A DNA stretch of 6,673 nt from an uncultured Eubacteriales bacterium (lineage in GTDB: Bacteria; Bacillota; Clostridia; Oscillospirales; Oscillospiraceae): the NCBI GenBank assembly GCA_900544405.1, contig UQVA01000047.1, positions 1-6,673 of the forward strand, read 5' to 3'. The translations under genes were made by a program, and so were the position numbers. This document shows, one piece after another, positions 6,548 to 6,673 of this stretch. Under the pieces are notes generated by a model, which saw only the letters and a list, made by a program, of their open reading frames with translations, ran no database searches and had not been told where the DNA came from. How positions within the stretch are numbered: the stretch's first letter is position 1; each line of letters begins with the position of its first letter.

Positions 6548-6587
6548 TGTAAAACCCGCTACCGGACAAATGTAAAGTTGCGGTAAA
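6548..6587 (-). promoter_or_regulatory. Candidate PhoP box (TTTACA-type direct repeats)
   Basis: The minus strand carries TTTACA at 6553-6548, TTTACA at 6576-6571 and TTTACC at 6587-6582. The first two are part of an exact 8-bp repeat, TTTACATT, 23 bp apart; the last two are 11 bp apart. The -10 itself sits in a further TTTATA (6540-6535), 13 bp on. Gram-positive PhoP boxes are known as TT(A/C/T)A(C/T)A direct repeats about 11 bp apart, at about -20 to -60. Here the repeats fall at about -25 to -60 from the predicted start. One slot, near 6560-6566, is degenerate. Confidence 0.6.
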
Positions 6588-6613
6588 AGAGAAAACGCCT
6601 GCCCCGGCAAGGC
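6585..6613 (-). terminator. Possible rho-independent terminator of an upstream minus-strand unit
   Basis: On the minus strand GCCT-T-GC (6613-6607) can pair with GC-AGGC (6602-6597) around a CGGG loop with one bulged T. It is followed by GTTTTCTCTTTT (6596-6585). The pattern of a GC hairpin plus a T-run fits an intrinsic terminator for a gene lying beyond the right edge. It would insulate pst from read-through. A competing hairpin, AAGGC-TATTTT-GCCTT (6624-6609), overlaps it. The gene it would serve is not in view. Confidence 0.4.
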
Positions 6614-6657
6614 AAAATAGCCTTCCCCTGGAGGGTGGTGCTCCGCGCAGCGAATCC
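6609..6657. repeat. GC-rich intergenic repeat-like segment, right edge
   Basis: This stretch has nested inverted repeats: AAGGC/GCCTT around AAAATA (6609-6624), CCCCT followed by GGAGGG, and GGAG/CTCC around GGTGGTG (6630-6644). The style (CCTTCCCC, GGAGGG, GGTG, then a small GC hairpin) resembles short intergenic repeats common in Oscillospiraceae genomes, and is like the reverse of the left-edge segment. No coding potential was seen between 6588 and 6673. Membership of a repeat family is a guess from pattern. Confidence 0.3.
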
Positions 6658-6673
6658 AAAATCTATATGACTG

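Noticed and set aside
6541..6553. Plus-strand GGAGGA followed by ATG TAA in the promoter region
   Set aside because: It looks like an SD with a start codon, but the frame stops at once. The bases are better explained as part of the TTTACATT repeat on the other strand.
5675..6586. Open frame of 303 codons on the plus strand opposite pstS and its promoter
   Set aside because: It is antisense to all of pstS, and its Gly/Ala/Val/His-rich product matches no family I know. Its end runs through the operon promoter and leader.
1..6673. Search for CRISPR arrays, tRNA or rRNA genes, insertion sequences and an unknown defence-type system
   Set aside because: No regular repeat-spacer pattern, cloverleaf, transposase or unassigned protein was seen. 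The coding space is fully taken by a standard pst-pho operon.

Overview
The window holds one complete high-affinity phosphate uptake and phosphate-sensing operon, all on the minus strand and read from right to left: pstS, pstC, pstA, pstB, phoU, a PhoP/PhoB-type response regulator and a PhoR-type sensor kinase. The seven genes fill about 95% of the sequence. The GC-rich genome, the short PstS lipoprotein with a classic lipobox, the strong Shine-Dalgarno (SD) sites (GGAGG) and the GC-rich hairpin repeats at both edges suggest a Gram-positive member of the Bacillota, class Clostridia, most plausibly an Oscillospiraceae-like gut bacterium. That placement is inference from style; there is no marker gene here.

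Layout, following transcription. Bases 6588-6673 are intergenic, with GC-rich hairpins and a terminator-like hairpin plus T-run that probably ends an upstream minus-strand unit. Bases 6533-6587 hold the likely operon promoter: a good -10 (TATACT), no -35, and TTTACA/TTTACC direct repeats upstream that resemble Gram-positive PhoP boxes. After a leader of about 50 nt come pstS (5672-6475), a 64-nt gap with a strong hairpin, and pstC (4732-5607, TTG start). pstA (3881-4735) overlaps pstC by 4 nt. A 15-nt gap leads to pstB (3116-3865), whose stop shares a base with the start of phoU (2475-3116). The response regulator (1795-2469) begins 5 nt after phoU, and phoR (137-1798) overlaps it by 4 nt (ATGA). 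A perfect 14-bp terminator hairpin (83-113) closes the unit. Bases 1-82 contain only small GC-rich inverted repeats.

How it works (family knowledge): PstS captures phosphate outside the membrane, PstC and PstA form the channel and PstB supplies ATP hydrolysis. PhoU links the transporter state to PhoR. When phosphate is low, PhoR phosphorylates the response regulator, which would bind the boxes upstream of pstS and raise expression of the whole operon, including its own gene. The tight couplings, the hairpin after pstS and the TTG start of pstC suggest that PstS is made in excess over the membrane parts.

I found no mobile element, CRISPR array, RNA gene, broken gene or unknown protein. This is a conventional system; the points of interest lie in its regulation and in the flanking repeats.
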